This document shows, piece after piece, positions 54,222 to 63,264 of a DNA stretch of 64,000 nucleotides (its first letter is position 1; the number at the start of each line of letters is the position of its first letter). A program made the position numbers and the translations under genes. The DNA is from Porphyromonas sp. COT-290 OH3588 (GTDB lineage: Bacteria > Bacteroidota > Bacteroidia > Bacteroidales > Porphyromonadaceae): the NCBI RefSeq assembly GCF_000769075.1, contig NZ_JRFC01000024.1:1-64000 (forward strand), written 5' to 3'. Under the pieces are notes generated by a model. The model was not told the origin of the DNA, did not search any database, and saw only the letters and a list, made by a program, of their open reading frames with translations.

Positions 54222-54345
54222 GTAGGCACAATCATTGACAATTTATGCTCCATGGGGGTAGGGTTCATGATAACTCTATCCCCAATATTCTTTTGTGCAG
54301 AGGCTTGGAGTAAATATGATACCCGTGGGTATGAAGTTTTTGTAG

Positions 54346-54353
54346 TAAGTTTG
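54346..54353 (+). promoter_or_regulatory. -7 element for the tRNA nucleotidyltransferase gene
   Basis: TAAGTTTG, 20 bases before the ATG at 54374, so the leader is very short (about 14 bases). Confidence 0.45.
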
Positions 54354-54373
54354 CCGACAGAAGACAAACCAAA

Positions 54374-55825
54374 ATGATAGACGAAGAGCTTATATACGAC
54401 AAAATTGATACGCCGATCTTTCGCCTTATCGGAGAGGTTGCCGATGAGCTTGGGCTAGAAACATACGTGGTCGGAGGCTACGTGCGTGACCTATATCTAT
54501 ATAGGCCGAGCAAGGATATAGACATCGTTTCGGTGGGGCGAGGGATTGATTTGGCTAAGGCTGTAGTCGCTCGCCTCGGGCGTGGCGCTCATCTAGCTGT
54601 ATTCTCTCGCTTCGGGACTGCACAAGTCAAGCAAGGTGACTTGGAAATTGAGTTCGTGGGCGCTAGGCGAGAGAGCTATTCGTCCGATAGTCGCAAGCCT
54701 ATGGTCGAGGACGGGACACTGGAGGAAGATCAGCAGCGACGTGACTTCACGATCAATGCTTTGGCCATATGCCTCAATGCAGATCGCTACGGCGAGCTAG
54801 TAGACCCTTTCGATGGGCTAGGCGATATGGAGAACCTAACCATACGCACGCCTCTTGACCCAGATCTTACTTTCAGCGATGATCCGCTGAGAATGATGCG
54901 TGCCATTCGTTTTGCCTCTCAGCTTGGTTTTTTCATCGACCCCGATACATTCGCTGCCATTGGTCGCAATGCCAAGCGCATCGAGATCGTTTCTGCCGAA
55001 CGCATCGTAGTAGAGCTCAACAAAATCCTCCTCTCCCCTCGCCCATCGGTAGGTTTAGAGCTTTTTGAGCAGACAGGACTAATGGCGGAGGTCTTCCCTG
55101 AGTTGCTAGAGCTCAAAGGAGCAGAAACGAAGGACGGCGTAGGGCACAAGGACAACCTAACCCACACTTACAAGGTCGTGGATAATCTCGCCAAGGTACT
55201 TAATGCTCGTGGCAGACAAGACGGAGATCTGTGGCTACTCTGGTCGGCACTCCTACACGATATAGGCAAGCCCCGTACGAAGCGGTTTGATAGACGGCTA
55301 GGTTGGACGTTTCACAACCACAATTACGTCGGGGCTAAGATGCTCCCAAAGATCTTCCGTCGCCTTAGACTGCCCCTAGACGGCAAACTCAAGTATGTAC
55401 AGAAGCTCGTGGAGCTACACATGCGCCCTGCTACATTGGTGGACGAGGGGGTGAGCGACTCAGCCATTCGACGCCTACTCTTCGAGGCAGGGGACGACAT
55501 AGACGACCTGATGATGCTGGTCGAGGCTGACATCACGAGCAAGAATCCCGCTCGTGTCAAGAAGTACCTCGACAACTACGTCATCGTTAGGCAGAAGCTC
55601 AAGGATATAGAGGAGAAAGATCGCATACGCAACTTCCAGCCCCCTGTGGATGGTGCCTTGATCATGGAAGTCTTCGGGCTATCTCCCTGCAAGGAAGTGG
55701 GGCTAATCAAAGATGCAATCAAAGATGCGATCCTAGAGGGTGAGATCCCCAACGAGTATGATGCCGCATACAAGTATATGCTTGGCCAAGCGGAACAACT
55801 CGGGCTAAAGCCCAAGCAAGTCTAG
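54374..55825 (+). CDS. tRNA nucleotidyltransferase / poly(A) polymerase family with HD domain
   Basis: A 483-residue enzyme adding CCA to tRNA 3' ends or A-tails to RNA. The nucleotidyltransferase core has VVGGYVRDLYL with the metal aspartates in KDIDIVSVG, then RRDFTINALA and the ERxxxE-like region (AERIVVELNKIL). An HD phosphohydrolase-type domain follows (HTYKVVDNL, SALLHDIGKP). Residues in the HD motif are complete. Which of CCA addition or polyadenylation predominates cannot be read from sequence, but in Bacteroidales this is usually the sole CCA enzyme. Confidence 0.92.
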   Translation: MIDEELIYDKIDTPIFRLIGEVADELGLETYVVGGYVRDLYLYRPSKDIDIVSVGRGIDLAKAVVARLGRGAHLAVFSRFGTAQVKQGDLEIEFVGARRESYSSDSRKPMVEDGTLEEDQQRRDFTINALAICLNADRYGELVDPFDGLGDMENLTIRTPLDPDLTFSDDPLRMMRAIRFASQLGFFIDPDTFAAIGRNAKRIEIVSAERIVVELNKILLSPRPSVGLELFEQTGLMAEVFPELLELKGAETKDGVGHKDNLTHTYKVVDNLAKVLNARGRQDGDLWLLWSALLHDIGKPRTKRFDRRLGWTFHNHNYVGAKMLPKIFRRLRLPLDGKLKYVQKLVELHMRPATLVDEGVSDSAIRRLLFEAGDDIDDLMMLVEADITSKNPARVKKYLDNYVIVRQKLKDIEEKDRIRNFQPPVDGALIMEVFGLSPCKEVGLIKDAIKDAILEGEIPNEYDAAYKYMLGQAEQLGLKPKQV

Positions 55826-55850
55826 TCGACCCCAATTATGGACTATAAAT

Positions 55851-55879
55851 TAAGCTCTCGTAGGATCTACGGGAGCTTA
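55851..55879 (+). terminator. Terminator of the tRNA nucleotidyltransferase gene
   Basis: A near-perfect stem TAAGCTCTCGTAG with CTACGGGAGCTTA around a 3-nt loop, 26 bases after the stop. The T-run is short. Confidence 0.6.
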
Positions 55880-55962
55880 TTGCATACTACGATAGCCTAG
55901 AGTAACAAGCAGCTTGCTTGACAAACTGAATGCTAAAGTGGTGAAAATCGGGGATTTTGGCG

Positions 55963-55970
55963 TACCTTTG
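55963..55970 (+). promoter_or_regulatory. -7 element for the RNase R gene
   Basis: TACCTTTG. The predicted start near 55977 lies downstream of the GTG that would give the longest frame, which argues for the internal ATG at 56069. Confidence 0.55.
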
Positions 55971-56068
55971 TGGTGCCGTCCAATGGGATGTCGCCTTATT
56001 TGCATATTTCTAGGGGAGGCATCAGACCCATTAAGGGGCGTCATTTAGACACAAGACATAGAATTTAT

Positions 56069-58294
56069 ATGAGTAAAAAGAAAACACCCGTGAGGGGTCA
56101 AACGAAAGATAAAAAGACGAAGCACAAAGTAAGTTCACGGAAAACAGCCACAACCACCTCCACCCGATCTACTAGACGAGGCATTACAAATCTAGAAATC
56201 GAGGAGGCTATCCGCCGTTTGTTTGAGCAAGAACCTAATAAGGTATTCAACTACAAACAGGTTTGCTACCTATTTGGTCAGACCTCTATGGCACAGAAGC
56301 GACAGATCGTATCTGTGCTGGAGTCGCTCGTGATGTTTGGTTTACTTGAGGAGGTCGAGATGGGGCGCTATCGCCTCGCCGCACTTGGACAAACACTCGA
56401 GGGTCAATTTACTTGTCGCTCGGGTAGATACTACTTCGAGCCAGACAATGGTAGCGAGCCAATCCCTCTTAGCGAGCGAGCAGCAGGGAGAGCCCTGCAC
56501 GGAGATCGTGTGCGCATAAAAATCTCTACGCCCAAGGGCCGCCGCCGAGAGAGCGAAGTCATTATCGATGAGATTCTAGAGCGTAGCGAGCAGACCTATG
56601 TAGGCAACTTGCAGGTCAGCCGTGGCCATGCCTTCTTCGTCAGCGAAAGCCGAGAGCTACGCCAAGACATTTACATTCCTATCGACCAAATGAATGGAGC
56701 ACACAAGGGCGACAAAGTGATCGTGCGCATACTCGGTTGGGACAAGCGAGCCAAAAATCCGCATGGGACCGTTGTTGATGTGCTAGGAAAAGCTGGGGAC
56801 AACAATGCCGAGATGCACGCCATACTTGCAGAGTTTGGCTTGCCATATAGCTATCCCGAGGAGGTAGAGCGTGCTGCCGATGAGCTAACCGACGAGATTA
56901 CCCCCGAGGAGCTAGCACGCCGAGAGGACTTCCGTAGCGTTACGACCTTCACGATCGACCCACGAGATGCCAAGGACTTCGATGATGCGCTCTCTATCCG
57001 TCACCTAGACAACGGCTTAGTAGAGGTTGGGGTACACATCGCCGACGTGAGCTACTTCGTTCGTCCCGGTAGCAAGATAGATGATGAGGCCTACAAGCGA
57101 GCTACGAGTATCTATCTCGTAGACCGTACTATCCCGATGCTGCCCGAGCGTCTATGCAATCTGCTCTGCTCACTCCGCCCAGACGAAGACAAGTATAGCT
57201 ACAGTTGTGTCTTCACGATGAGCGCCGAGGCAGAGATTATAGACTCTCGCATTACACGAGGTGTAATCCGAAGCAACCGTCGCTTCACCTACGAAGAGGC
57301 TCAAGAGATGATCCAAGGAGCGGAAGGGGACTTCAAAGCGGAGGTACTAGAGCTCAATACACTAGCGCAGAAACTCAGGGCTAGACGCTTCGAGCATGGA
57401 AGTATCGCCTTCGATCGCCCAGAGGTTCGCTTCGAGATTGATGAGATGGGACGACCCGTATCTGTCTACATCAAGGAGAGCCTAGAGGCACATCAATTGA
57501 TTGAGGAGTTTATGCTACTAGCCAATAAGACCGTAGCTCTCGCTATTGGGCGACCAGAGTCTGGCAATGCTAAAACGTTCGTCTACCGAGTGCACGACCA
57601 GCCAGACCAAGAGAAGATGACTCAGCTGGCCGAGGTAGCAGGACGTCTTGGCTATCGCCTACGAGCGCAGGGCTCCAACCGGGCCATTAGCGACAGCCTC
57701 AATAAGCTCCTCGCCGATGCCAAGGGTAAGCCCGAGAATAATCTGCTCTCGACTATTGCTATTCGCACGATGGCCAAAGCCAAATACACGACTGAGAATA
57801 TCGGTCACTACGGTTTGTCATTCGACTTCTACACCCACTTTACCTCGCCCATTCGTCGCTACCCTGACCTCATGGTGCATCGTTTGCTTACTCGTTACTT
57901 AGTCGAGGGTGGCAAGTCCGCCGACAAAAAGACCACAGAGGAGGCCTGCGAACATTCGTCTGCCATGGAGCAGCTCGCCGCTCAAGCCGAGCGTTCGTCC
58001 ATTCGCTACAAGCAGGTGGAGTACATGAGTCGCTTCTTGGGTGAGGAGTTCGACGGCGTGATCTCTGGTGTAACCGAATGGGGTCTGTACGTAGAGCTTG
58101 ACGAAAACAAGTGCGAGGGCATGATCCCCACAAGGGATCTTACAGACGGCTATTACGAGCTGGACGAAGATTCCTTCACACTCATCGGCCGCCACACAAA
58201 GCGTCGCTTTACTTTAGGAGATAAGGTACGCATTCAGGTAGTCCAAGCCAATCTGGAGCGTAAGCAGCTAGACTTTGCTCTAGTGGAGGAGTAA
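56069..58294 (+). CDS. rnr: Ribonuclease R
   Basis: A protein of 741 residues, a processive 3'-5' exoribonuclease able to unwind structured RNA. A lysine-rich N-terminus (MSKKKTPVRG...) is followed by a winged-helix segment, cold-shock domains, the RNB catalytic domain with its four aspartates (DPRDAKDFDDAL), and a C-terminal S1 domain (GVISGVTEWGLYVEL). FTSPIRRYPDLMVHRLL is the family signature. The ATG at 56069 is chosen because the basic MSKKK start follows it and the promoter sits upstream. It has its own terminator. Confidence 0.95.
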   Translation: MSKKKTPVRGQTKDKKTKHKVSSRKTATTTSTRSTRRGITNLEIEEAIRRLFEQEPNKVFNYKQVCYLFGQTSMAQKRQIVSVLESLVMFGLLEEVEMGRYRLAALGQTLEGQFTCRSGRYYFEPDNGSEPIPLSERAAGRALHGDRVRIKISTPKGRRRESEVIIDEILERSEQTYVGNLQVSRGHAFFVSESRELRQDIYIPIDQMNGAHKGDKVIVRILGWDKRAKNPHGTVVDVLGKAGDNNAEMHAILAEFGLPYSYPEEVERAADELTDEITPEELARREDFRSVTTFTIDPRDAKDFDDALSIRHLDNGLVEVGVHIADVSYFVRPGSKIDDEAYKRATSIYLVDRTIPMLPERLCNLLCSLRPDEDKYSYSCVFTMSAEAEIIDSRITRGVIRSNRRFTYEEAQEMIQGAEGDFKAEVLELNTLAQKLRARRFEHGSIAFDRPEVRFEIDEMGRPVSVYIKESLEAHQLIEEFMLLANKTVALAIGRPESGNAKTFVYRVHDQPDQEKMTQLAEVAGRLGYRLRAQGSNRAISDSLNKLLADAKGKPENNLLSTIAIRTMAKAKYTTENIGHYGLSFDFYTHFTSPIRRYPDLMVHRLLTRYLVEGGKSADKKTTEEACEHSSAMEQLAAQAERSSIRYKQVEYMSRFLGEEFDGVISGVTEWGLYVELDENKCEGMIPTRDLTDGYYELDEDSFTLIGRHTKRRFTLGDKVRIQVVQANLERKQLDFALVEE

Positions 58295-58340
58295 TACAGT
58301 GCCAGAGCTGGGGAGCACAACCCCATTTAGCACAAGAGAG

Positions 58341-58374
58341 AGGGGACAGACAAGGGATATTTTGTCTATCCCCT
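58341..58374 (+). terminator. rnr terminator
   Basis: The stem AGGGGACAGACAA pairs with TTGTCTATCCCCT (one mismatch) around an 8-nt loop, 46 bases after the rnr stop. Confidence 0.65.
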
Positions 58375-58506
58375 CCTGCGTATTTATAGACCCATGGCCT
58401 CGGCCCTATCTCTTCTGTGCACCGATCTCCAGAGGCAAACGGTTACTAGGCCTACCATCGTAGGTCTATGCGCAGATATTATGAGTAAGAAATACAAACA
58501 GTTTAG

Positions 58507-58514
58507 TAACTTTG
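58507..58514 (+). promoter_or_regulatory. -7 element for the GH130 gene
   Basis: TAACTTTG, about 78 bases before the ATG at 58592. Confidence 0.45.
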
Positions 58515-58591
58515 CGTACAAATGAACGGAGGAACTCCCAAGAGCAACACCTCCATTTAGTTTGATATTTGGTATAATACAGGTAAAATCA

Positions 58592-59590
58592 ATGAGTAAA
58601 CTTAAGATCGTTGGGCAGGCAATGCCCGACATGCCTTGGGAGGATCGTCCCGCAGGCTCCAAAGAGGTTATGTGGCGCTACTCTGCCAACCCAATCATTC
58701 CTCGTGATTTGCTCCCCACCTCCAACAGTATTTTCAATAGTGCTGTGGTACGCTTCGGCGAGGGCTATGCAGGGGTGTTCCGCTGCGACGACACCAACAG
58801 ACGTATGCGTCTGCATGTGGGTTTCAGTGACGATGCGATCAACTGGAATATTAACCCCGAGCCACTCAAGTTTGAGTGCGACAACAAGGAGATCGGCGAA
58901 TGGGTGTATGGCTACGACCCTCGTGTCGTTTTCATCGAAGACCGCTACTATGTAACTTGGTGCAATGGCTACCATGGCCCAACGATTGGGGTAGCTTATA
59001 CCTTCGACTTCAAGACATTCCACCAGCTAGAGAATGCGTTCTTGCCATTTAACCGCAACGGCGTACTCTTCCCTCGCAAAATCAATGGCAACTTCGCCAT
59101 GCTTAGCCGTCCTAGTGACAATGGGCACACTCCATTTGGCGACATCTTCTATAGCGAATCACCTGAGCTTGAGTACTGGGGACGCCATCGCCACGTGATG
59201 AGCCCAGCTCCATTTGAGGATAGCGCTTGGCAGTGCACCAAGATCGGTGCGGGTCCTATCCCCATCGAGACTAGCGAAGGCTGGCTACTCATCTACCACG
59301 GTGTACTCAATAGCTGCAACGGCTTCGTTTATGCTTTCGGCTCGGCTATCCTAGATCTAGACGAGCCATGGAAAGTTAAGTTCCGTTCTGGTCCGTACCT
59401 CATCTCTCCACGTGAGATCTATGAGTGCATGGGCGATGTACCCAACGTAACATTCCCATGCGCTGCACTACACGACGCCGAGACTGGTCGCATCGCAGTG
59501 TACTATGGTTGCGCAGACACGGTGACGGGTCTTGCCTTCGGTTACATCGACGAGATCGTAGAGTTCACCAAGAAGCACTCGATCATCTAG
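58592..59590 (+). CDS. GH130 family glycoside phosphorylase/hydrolase
   Basis: A 332-residue cytoplasmic-looking five-bladed propeller enzyme (no signal peptide). GH130 landmarks include [39 protein letters not shown] (with the conserved catalytic-region Asp), [19 protein letters not shown] and the C-terminal [14 protein letters not shown]. The family mostly phosphorolyses or hydrolyses beta-mannosides, such as mannosyl-N-acetylglucosamine or mannobiose. The ATG at 58592 is preferred to a TTG at 58562. It is a single-gene unit ended by a 50-bp palindrome. Confidence 0.9.
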   Translation: MSKLKIVGQAMPDMPWEDRPAGSKEVMWRYSANPIIPRDLLPTSNSIFNSAVVRFGEGYAGVFRCDDTNRRMRLHVGFSDDAINWNINPEPLKFECDNKEIGEWVYGYDPRVVFIEDRYYVTWCNGYHGPTIGVAYTFDFKTFHQLENAFLPFNRNGVLFPRKINGNFAMLSRPSDNGHTPFGDIFYSESPELEYWGRHRHVMSPAPFEDSAWQCTKIGAGPIPIETSEGWLLIYHGVLNSCNGFVYAFGSAILDLDEPWKVKFRSGPYLISPREIYECMGDVPNVTFPCAALHDAETGRIAVYYGCADTVTGLAFGYIDEIVEFTKKHSII

Positions 59591-59609
59591 TAGCAGGCTA
59601 CCAAAGCCC

Positions 59610-59659
59610 CCAAATAATATCGCCACAAGTCTTGCAAGACTTGTGGCGATATTATTTGG
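59610..59659. terminator. 50-bp perfect palindrome, likely bidirectional terminator
   Basis: 25 bases and their exact complement with no spacer (centre between 59634 and 59635), beginning CCAAATAATATCGCC. It ends in TTATTTGG and lies between the convergent GH130 and lipoprotein genes. Confidence 0.75.
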
Positions 59660-59736
59660 TAGAGCCTCTTGGCCGCACTGATACTCTGCGATGAGTTATC
59701 AGGCTACTAGGGCTTCTTGCCCAGAGGTGGTGGGCA

Positions 59737-61977
59737 CTACTCTAGACGCCTGCGGCCATTGAGGAGATCATCTTTCTTAAACAATCTTACAGCCACACTT
59801 CTATTTCTTACTCCGAGACTCGTAAGAAAATTCACATGAAAATCCGACTCTGACTTTACTGGATAGAAAGATACACATCGGTACATACGAGATCCCTCAA
59901 CATCATGGCTGGAGAGCGACATATAGTACCCATCTAGCCCGGGGTTTAGCTCCGTTACATCTCGAGAGGAGTTTTTGGTCTGATTTTCGTAGTTAACTAG
60001 AGAGCCCGGAGCCGACAGTGTTCTATGTATGCTATGAGCCCCCTTCCAAAAAAGTTCGCCTTGATTAGCCAAATCCTGAAGCGTCATATTAGCTCCATTC
60101 TCTCCAAGATATACGACATCAATCACTAGAGCAGTGTTCTTGGAGTTTTGTCCTTCCCAGCATACATCCTCTCCAAGCACTGTATATCGGTAGGCACAGA
60201 GCATCGTATTGTCTGGGGCTGGAGTATGGAACTTCCTCTCTCCCTCAACGCTAAGATCAGTCGTGCACGTGTTATGCTTACCAAATCTCAGAGCATAGAC
60301 GACCTTCTTATTTGAAGCCGTCTTTCGGGGAGACGAATACTGGCTTGTATAGGTCTGACGCAAAACATCACAGATCTGCTCACCTTCACCAGTCGTCATA
60401 AACTCCTCAACAGAAGCAGGGTTCTCATTTTTCACAAAATGAATGGTGTCAGCCCTTGAGCCCGGAAAAGCTCCCCACCAATCCTCAATCCGTGGAATGC
60501 GGTATCTAGTATCTAGTCGTGGGGTTTCTAGGCAGGTACCTCCGTTATGGTCGAATATCCGATCTGAGATTTTCTCCGTAGAGAGGTTCCTACTTTGAGG
60601 ATTAAATATAGGATCATACGTCCCCGAGGCAACATACCAATTGTAGTATCCCGACTCATCATTCTTATGCGACCCGGCAAATCTCAGCAGACCAGAGTAT
60701 CGTTTGGACTGAGAGAGGTTCCCCCCTCCACTTGAATTGTTGGTATTAGGGATATCCACCACACCTGCCTCTCCACCTTGCAGGTTGTACTCGGTGAGGT
60801 ACTCTATGGGTAGAGCTACACGCTTCGTAATAGTTGTCGTCAGATGATGAACAGCATGGTTCTGAACCTGAGTATTCGGCTTCGGCATATAGGAGGTAAA
60901 GTACAGATGCGTGTAGTCGTGATGCCACTGATCACCACCTTTCGCCGTGCCTCTCACCAAAATTCTAGTCTTGAATTCTTCGGTTTCATCAGGCGAGATT
61001 GGATTATTTCCCGTTCCCATCACCCATGTATAGTAGGTCTGACTATACGATGTAGTCGAATTCTTTGTGCCAGCCTCGGCAGGGATCGTTTCGGGCTGAT
61101 TGAGCTTGTACTCCATGACTGGGTAGCAGCCTGCTCCACCCTTCCCCGTCCATACGGGCAGAGGCGTCGATTCGGGGTTATTAGCAAAACTAAATGTGCC
61201 TTGGTCTGTATAGGCCGAAGACCAAATCTGGAAGCCGGTCATCGTAAACTTCTTCTCCTCCGCAGGAGTATCCATTTGGGACACAACCCCCTTGACAAGT
61301 TCATTCCCAAACTTATATCCAATTACCGAGCCGAGAGGCTTGAATTTGACTTTGTGACTCGCCTTTCCATGTGCAACTATAGTCGAGAACTCTCGTTTGC
61401 TCGTTTCGAGCTGTACCCAAGGGAAAGCATAGGGGACCTCTAGCTTGACCTGATCACCAATATGGGATACACCAGTCAAGGTACGCGTAGGTTCAAATGT
61501 GATCTTTTTCCCCTCTAGCTTCCCTCCGATAATCCCCGACACATACCAGCGTCTGCTAGGATTATTAAAGACTGCTCCTTCGTTATCGAGGTGTATAGAG
61601 TTCGCCTCTAGGTTCGCTGTGTTAGTAGTTAGCTTGAGCGTTCGGCTGCTGGCTAGGTAAGTCCACTTGAGTGTCTTAACAGCCAAGATTCCGTCATTGC
61701 TACAAATAGCGGTATGCACATCAACAAGATCTCCATCTTGAAGTCTTGGACGGGGAAGACTATTCCTATTGCCCTGCTCTAAATAGAGAGGTAGCCCTTT
61801 GAGGCCCTCCAGATTAATCTCAAGATCTAACGCTACTGATGAGCTGCCACCACTCCCGAGCTCTACACTCGGCTCTCTCTGATTTTCCTTATCCTTGCAA
61901 GAAAAAAGAAGCCCCATACCCAATGCCAAAAGCATAAGGCGATAGGACAATGTTTGATTAAATAGTCTACGATACAT
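59737..61977 (-). CDS. Large surface lipoprotein, second gene of tiny-protein/lipoprotein cassette 2
   Basis: A protein of 746 residues with a lipoprotein signal (LALGMGLLFSC). The N-terminal half is a fimbrillin-like beta-sandwich (LDLEINLEGLKGL, LKLTTNTANLE, VAYPFWVQ-type strands). The C-terminal third has a lectin-like segment recalling the FISUMP/C-type-lectin-like fold: YYNWYVASGTYDP, TRYRIPRIEDWWGAFPG, and GYYMSLSSHDVEGSRMYRCVSF. It is therefore a possible fimbria-tip or adhesive lipoprotein. I start at the ATG at 61977 because a GAGAGAA ribosome-binding site and the lipoprotein signal follow; the frame is open to 62034. The tiny gene at 62055-62177 lies upstream. Confidence 0.65.
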   Translation of the reverse strand: MYRRLFNQTLSYRLMLLALGMGLLFSCKDKENQREPSVELGSGGSSSVALDLEINLEGLKGLPLYLEQGNRNSLPRPRLQDGDLVDVHTAICSNDGILAVKTLKWTYLASSRTLKLTTNTANLEANSIHLDNEGAVFNNPSRRWYVSGIIGGKLEGKKITFEPTRTLTGVSHIGDQVKLEVPYAFPWVQLETSKREFSTIVAHGKASHKVKFKPLGSVIGYKFGNELVKGVVSQMDTPAEEKKFTMTGFQIWSSAYTDQGTFSFANNPESTPLPVWTGKGGAGCYPVMEYKLNQPETIPAEAGTKNSTTSYSQTYYTWVMGTGNNPISPDETEEFKTRILVRGTAKGGDQWHHDYTHLYFTSYMPKPNTQVQNHAVHHLTTTITKRVALPIEYLTEYNLQGGEAGVVDIPNTNNSSGGGNLSQSKRYSGLLRFAGSHKNDESGYYNWYVASGTYDPIFNPQSRNLSTEKISDRIFDHNGGTCLETPRLDTRYRIPRIEDWWGAFPGSRADTIHFVKNENPASVEEFMTTGEGEQICDVLRQTYTSQYSSPRKTASNKKVVYALRFGKHNTCTTDLSVEGERKFHTPAPDNTMLCAYRYTVLGEDVCWEGQNSKNTALVIDVVYLGENGANMTLQDLANQGELFWKGAHSIHRTLSAPGSLVNYENQTKNSSRDVTELNPGLDGYYMSLSSHDVEGSRMYRCVSFYPVKSESDFHVNFLTSLGVRNRSVAVRLFKKDDLLNGRRRLE

Positions 61978-62054
61978 ATTTCTCTCGCTCTTTTTGCGAT
62001 ATATTTCAGTTTCCATTCTTCTCCAATTAAACATACAGATGCAACTCTCTGATC

Positions 62055-62177
62055 CTAGAGGTCATCTCCTTCTATAAAGTCTTCAATACATCCTTCCACC
62101 GAAAGAGTCACTAAAAGACTTTGAAGATTAGAGAACTCTAGGATCTCCCCCTGAGGCTTTACATACTCTTCTTTCAT
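62055..62177 (-). CDS. Tiny acidic-tailed protein (40 aa), first gene of cassette 2
   Basis: A 40-codon frame (MKEEYVKPQGEILEFS to CIEDFIEGDDL). Its tail FIEGDDL and its position before a large lipoprotein mirror the 59-codon gene at 13002-13181. The opening (KPxGEILEFSNLQSLL) also resembles small proteins common in Bacteroidales surface-protein loci. No signal peptide; function unknown. Confidence 0.6.
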   Translation of the reverse strand: MKEEYVKPQGEILEFSNLQSLLVTLSVEGCIEDFIEGDDL

Positions 62178-62222
62178 AATTTTTGAAAAATACCTAGTTA
62201 AACGAAAATGAAATAATTTTTC

Positions 62223-62230
62223 GCAAATTA
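62223..62230 (-). promoter_or_regulatory. Possible -7 element for cassette 2
   Basis: The minus strand reads TTAATTTG, a near match to TAnnTTTG, about 46 bases before the tiny gene. Confidence 0.3.
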
Positions 62231-62530
62231 ACAGACATTTTAGAATTAATCAAAATAAAACTATTGGAAATAAATTTTCACCAATGATCAGTTATATTGC
62301 TTGAAACATATTTTTTCGTAAATATTGTCTGAAAATCTATTATACAGAATGGGGGGCATTCGCAAAAACGCACAATTTACATGATACTTTCTCTAGCCGA
62401 AATCACCATTTTTATGATATAGTTCTTCTAGGAAAGCCCTCACCTTTCATGTTTTTGTTAAATACTGTAAATAATCTTACGTAGAATTTGTGCGAAGAGT
62501 CTAATGATCTACCAAGACTAGTGGGCTATG

Positions 62531-62870
62531 ACAGAAAAATTGAAGGACTAATCATTTTTGATTAGAGGACTAATCCGTTCTGGTGTGTCCACTAATCCGA
62601 CAAAATGAATGGGAAGAAATGGCCGAGCAGGCGACAAGAAGGCATAGAGTTACCCCCAACACACATCTCATACACCTGACCATTAGGAACTTACAGAAAA
62701 CCATTTTAGGCGGTTATTTTGGTTCGGCTCGGAACTAAGCGCCAAAACGAGGTCAAACTCAATCTAGAGCCTCCCAGAGGCCAAATACGCAGTCTAATAT
62801 TTTTCGGTCTTGTCCAAATCGATTTTCCCATCAACAATCGAAAAGTTGGTCTAAAATCTAAAATCCCGCC
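62531..62870 (+). repeat. Dispersed element, copy 6 (full length)
   Basis: The 5' block has stem ATTAGAGGAC against GTCCACTAAT around the loop TAATCCGTTCTGGTGT, then AATGAATGGGAAGAAAT. Compared with copies 1 and 2, two base pairs are changed on both sides of the stem, keeping pairing. The middle (ATTTTAGGCGGTTATTTT, GGAACTAAGCGCCAAAACGA) and the 3' block (GCCTCCCAGAGGC, CAAATACG, GTTGGTCTAAAATCTAAAAT) are complete. The rest of 62231-63140 shows no gene. Confidence 0.8.
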
Positions 62871-63143
62871 TTTACGAAAAGAAGCATCTTTGGCTTGTAA
62901 GAGTAACTCAGTCGCCTTTCTCAAAAGGGTGAGTACTAGGGCCAGTCAGGATTTGTATGTAATTTGCTTAGAGGCTAGCTACACACATCCCTTTATCACT
63001 CATAATAAAATATATAACAGGGGTATTAACCCGATAATTAGTCAATAGATTATATCTATAATACAGCATATTGGTACAAAACGCATACCTATATATGGGG
63101 ACAATAGCCAGAGATAAAAACCCCAAATACCTACAAATGGCGA

Positions 63144-63175
63144 TTGCCCTAGTAGGTGGTGGAGGAGTAATTTTG
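63144..63175 (+). promoter_or_regulatory. Promoter for the FecA-like receptor gene
   Basis: TTG (63144-63146), 21 bases, then TAATTTTG (63168-63175). The start near 63182 leaves a leader of about 80 bases. Confidence 0.6.
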
Positions 63176-63264
63176 CATCCAATGATTTAGTGCGGTGTAG
63201 TGTACGTAAAATTCTAGGAGAATATACTACGCTGCAATGTGAAAGAGTGATTAGCAATTAATAT

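Noticed and set aside
62719-63048. A 109-codon plus-strand frame inside and after element copy 6
   Set aside because: It overlaps the 3' block of the element and has no counterpart in other copies.
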